Positions 47,322-50,206 of a stretch of DNA of 50,206 bases are shown here, piece by piece. The DNA lies in assembly GCA_013115125.1 (NCBI GenBank), contig JABANN010000231.1, forward strand, positions 1 to 50,206, read 5' to 3'. The stretch is from Perkinsus olseni (taxonomy: Eukaryota; Perkinsozoa; Perkinsida). A model generated the notes under the pieces. That model worked only from the letters and a program-made list of their open reading frames with translations, did no database searches and was not told the DNA's origin. Within the stretch, counting starts at the first letter, position 1. Every line of letters starts with the position of its first letter. The position numbers were made by a program, and so were the translations under genes.

Positions 47322-48010
47322 ATGCCACACTTTTCGTTACTCAGTTCGCTACTCAACGCCGCGGCCCTGGCTGGCATGCCTGGAGAGACTGAAGTCTGCG
47401 AGTCCCTCCGCCGCGCATTGCGAGTGACTGCATCTTCTTTGGATTTGAGGCAAAGGTATCTTTCAGCCGTTTCATCATCTTGCACCGCACGCGGAAGATT
47501 TTTCTCACCTCAGGCGGACGCTGTGGTTATCTACGTACAATGAGGAAGAGTTTGATTATTTACCGATTCCACCGCCTCTGCCGGCTCGAATGCCCTGGGG
47601 TGATTTTTTTTCGGATTTTTTTCTCTGATTTTTTGCTTTCTCAGATACCGATTATGAGTGCGAAGGAGTTGGAGCGTTCCAGTTGCCGATAGACGCTGAG
47701 GGCAAACTCATCATTTTCGTGAGTTTAGTAAATGTGCGTTATACTCGATGATCGAGTATCGATCAGGGTGATTTCGATGGATACGTAGTGAGTCAATAGT
47801 GTATCGGCTAATATGGCAGTATGTGGTTCAATAGTGTCGCTCGCCCTGACAGAACTCGTAGTCTGGTGATACAACAACGTCGTTGTTGTCGATAACTTGT
47901 TGACGGTTTTGTTGTAGGATGAGATGCGAGGCCCTCGAGTGCAATTAATGCAGAGAATTCTGAGTAGAGAAAGCGGAGAAGAAGTTGTTATTAAAAGCAT
48001 GAGAGGGTGA
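47322..48010 (+). CDS. Unidentified small protein (about 128 aa)
   Basis: Exons 47322-47455, 47514-47599, 47645-47718 and 47918-48010 join in phase from the ATG at 47322 to the TGA at 48010. The protein begins MPHFSLLSSLLNAAALAGMP, continues with an acidic/proline stretch (EEEFDYLPIPPPLPARMPW), then GVGAFQLPIDAEGKLIIF, and ends GPRVQLMQRILSRES. An in-frame TGA just upstream of the ATG argues that this is its own gene rather than the end of the preceding one, whose stop is at 47103. The C-terminal part is loosely like a RAP-type ending, which is weak evidence. No function is assigned. Confidence 0.5.
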
Positions 48011-49347
48011 TTTGTTTCTGACTCTATTCTGTTGTTGAATACTCTAACAGTTGGGGGCACTGAGATCGGATAATTGCACATTATCGAGGATAACGACCAC
48101 TTGTCGTGGATTTCCATAAGATCGAAGAATGGGACCATGAGTTGACCCAGCCGCGGAAGTATCGACTACCGCCCTTTGTCGAGAACGCTTTGAGCTGCGG
48201 ATATTATTGAATTTCGATGTTGAAATTCGTTTTGCGTTTGGTGCTGCGCACCGCACTCTCTCTAGGGAGGGCTCCCTTTCGAAGCCCAGCCTACTTTTCA
48301 TGAATATGCTGACCACCGCTCCGCTGCAGGCAGGAACATAGGGCTACGCATATGCTTGCCGTTGCTGCGTGTAACGGGGTTCGTGTTAATATGCAGGAAG
48401 AGATGCGGGGATGTACTCACTGATGAACACTACGAGTAGGGACTTGAGTTAAACTAGTACTTGTGACAATGAGAAGAGGCGAGTTATCAGAGGAGGTACG
48501 GAGTTAGCCGAGACAACGACCCAACGACAGGTTGGACACGCAGCTATGAAGGCCGCTGCACGCACTGGGAAGACTCGATCTTGAGCCAAGAGACACGGCA
48601 GTTTCTTTTATACCCTTGTCGAAGAATTAAGTGCCGAGGGGCCATGAATCGAAGTTGATCGCGCAGCCATGTCAGCTTTCTCCCCGAAATCGTCAGAGAA
48701 ACGGTTGTGCGCATCATCGCATCATCGCACAGGCAAGGATACACTCCCGCCGGGCGTACCGCTCCTCAACGCTATGTTGCCTTCAATACGAAAAGGGTAT
48801 TTCCCAGTATTTTCCCACTCCCGCAGTCTGGAGGAAATTTTTCGGGAAATTTTCGTACCCGGAAAGTGTAATAGATCTCTCGAAGTTGTTAATAAGGAGG
48901 GTATAAGATACCCTCGGAGGGTGTATTAGGTTCTCCTCATTAGGGTAATAAGTGTCACCGTAGCCCTCTATTACGATTAGCATTCTATCTGCTGGCTCGG
49001 CCAATAGCGGTGATAAGGAAGTTATCGATGTATTGATACCTTCCTATTTCGTCTCTGTCATAACTGAGCGTGGTGCCAGGACTGTTGCACGCTCGCACTG
49101 TACAACTTCAAGCTTGATATCTCCATAAAACTGCGGATTTAGATCGTGAACTCCGGAAGAAGATGACTAAACGATGCGACGATGGTTGACGATATGACCT
49201 CCGCTGCGTGGACTCAGAACAACCCAACACCACTGTCACTGCATACAACGTGAACAACAACAATAACAACATCAACAACAAAAGATTATCTTCTTGATAA
49301 GACTTCAGCCAACCTGCAGTGAATCGCAAAAGACCGCAGATATAGCC
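48011..49347. other. Region without a supported gene
   Basis: Only short, unremarkable frames are seen. A hairpin AGGGTAT/ATACCCT lies at 48898-48914, and an AAC-rich simple stretch is near 49250-49280. Confidence 0.45.
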
Positions 49348-50206
49348 TCACTCATCCGGGGGGCTTATCTCGGTGTCACCGCGAAATTCGGTGACACTCC
49401 ACCCCTTTGTCTTCTGAGCGACATCAACGGCTCCCTTGGCCTCTTTGTAGTACGCTACGCACAAGTCTTCAAAAGTGCCGAGCGTCTTAACCACCGGAAT
49501 AGCAGCCGAGCACACTTCTTGAAGTGCGATTATCGCAAATCGCCTAGCTTCCGTCTTAGGAGGCTCTTCATCGTCTTCGTAAAGATCAGTGGTCGATCCA
49601 ATCATCGTCACGGCCGAGTATAGCCTATCCATTTTTCTGCGTAAAACAGAGGAGTTCAACGCCCTTATCGGATCCCGGCCAGTGTTTCTCGGAGTGCGCG
49701 AACCCCCGAAACTGTACATGCGCCCATAATTATCAGCCGTGCCCAGACAAAACCAGCTCAGACCGCTGTCGTCGTCGTACCTAAAAGAAAGTAGTGAAGA
49801 AAAGAAGGGGATATTGCCCTTACGCTGAACTGAAAGCGACATGTTTGGAACTTTCCGGGCAACGGACACGTTGGGTTTGAAGCCCGGAATGGCTAATGAC
49901 GATTTTTAAGCCCTCTAGTAGAGTCCCTTCCGCACTCCAGCGTCGATAGTGACAATGAGTCAAGTTAGTTGTGGTCGAGGTGTATGACGTTCCGTTCTGT
50001 GGGGGATAATCCTGAGAGCGATGCAGCCCGGATAAGGGCAGTTACCGAAAGTCAGCTGCGGATGGATCCCAAACATGGTCTTAGATGTGACGGCGTCACA
50101 TTGACGCTATTGAAACCGGTGGATAACAGACACTAGCCATTTTAGAGTCTCTTACATCAGTAGGGGTGTTGTGTTGGGCAACTGAGCCGATAGCGGCAAC
50201 GAGGGG
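49348..50206 (-). CDS. 3' part of an unidentified gene, running off the window
   Basis: The last exon, 49780-49348, follows a TTTTAG acceptor and encodes YDDDSGLSWFCLGTADNYGR, MYSFGGSRTP, an Arg/Leu-rich helix (LNSSVLRRKMDRLYSAV), ARRFAIIALQEVCSAAIPVV and AYYKEAKGAVDVAQKTKGW, ending EISPPDE. A 43-nt intron separates it from an upstream coding segment ending SKHVAFSSA (about 49824 upward). The start lies further upstream, probably beyond the window edge. No family is recognised. The helical C-terminal half is soluble-looking, with no membrane segment. Confidence 0.55.

Noticed and set aside
48044-48744. Minus-strand frames after the small plus-strand gene
   Set aside because: Low-complexity or shadow frames, with no splice partners or motifs.
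49180-49290. AAC-rich stretch as a possible coding repeat
   Set aside because: A short simple-sequence tract with no continuous frame of interest.

Overview
This is a nuclear eukaryotic window. Its genes are split by many GT-AG introns, and they encode recognisable eukaryotic proteins: a replication factor C small subunit, a Prp28/DDX23 spliceosomal helicase, a PP2A activator (PTPA), a SulP/STAS/cyclic-nucleotide-binding transporter, an AAAP transporter and a tetraspanin-like protein. No ribosomal RNA, intact tRNA, retroelement or CRISPR array was found. Introns fall into two size classes, about 40-50 nt and about 250-560 nt, and the long ones are rich in AAAATTTT-type sequence. Together with a lineage-type secreted protein, this fits an alveolate, possibly Perkinsus. 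That assignment is inference and was not tested by any search.

Layout. 1-1.6 kb: no convincing gene. 1.6-2.5 kb: a secreted-protein gene on the minus strand with an in-frame stop. 2.5-6.1 kb: intergenic, with structured repeats. 6.1-9.2 kb: the RFC subunit (plus). 9.8-11.2 kb: an unidentified charged protein (minus). 11.4-18.7 kb: Prp28 (minus). 18.9-19.0 kb: a 23-nt tandem array. 19.3-21.0 kb: a BTB/T1 plus Cys-cluster protein (minus). 21.1-23.7 kb: PTPA (minus). 24.4-30.0 kb: the SulP transporter (minus). 30.6-31.3 kb: exons of an unresolved membrane protein (minus). 31.9-33.0 kb: the tetraspanin-like gene (plus). 33-37 kb: gene-poor, with chains of perfect hairpins. 37.2-38.6 kb: the AAAP transporter in one exon (plus). 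39.9-43.6 kb: a TPR and alpha/beta-hydrolase gene (minus). 44.6-48.0 kb: one or two unidentified multi-exon genes (plus). 49.3-49.9 kb: the 3' exons of an unidentified gene (minus).

The genes look like unrelated housekeeping and transport functions rather than a cluster with one job. Several neighbours run head-to-tail on the minus strand with short spacers. Prp28 to the next start is about 150 bp, and the PTPA stop to the BTB exon is about 100 bp.

The most unusual signal is in the introns. A small vocabulary of short words recurs across unrelated genes, in both orientations and often touching splice sites: stems made of GTATCTT/AAGATAC, AATTTCGTGGCGCGCG, TAGCGGAGCGAAGCG, and tRNA T-arm-like GGTCCC-GG-TTCGAATCC. 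Two neighbouring 42- and 48-nt introns of the BTB gene have identical 31-nt 3' ends. Some of the same words also lie inside coding exons, in different reading frames. This looks like an introner-like or short mobile-repeat process, and it is the best candidate here for something not yet described. Exon boundaries were read by eye from splice consensus, frame and family similarity, so any single boundary may be off by a few bases.
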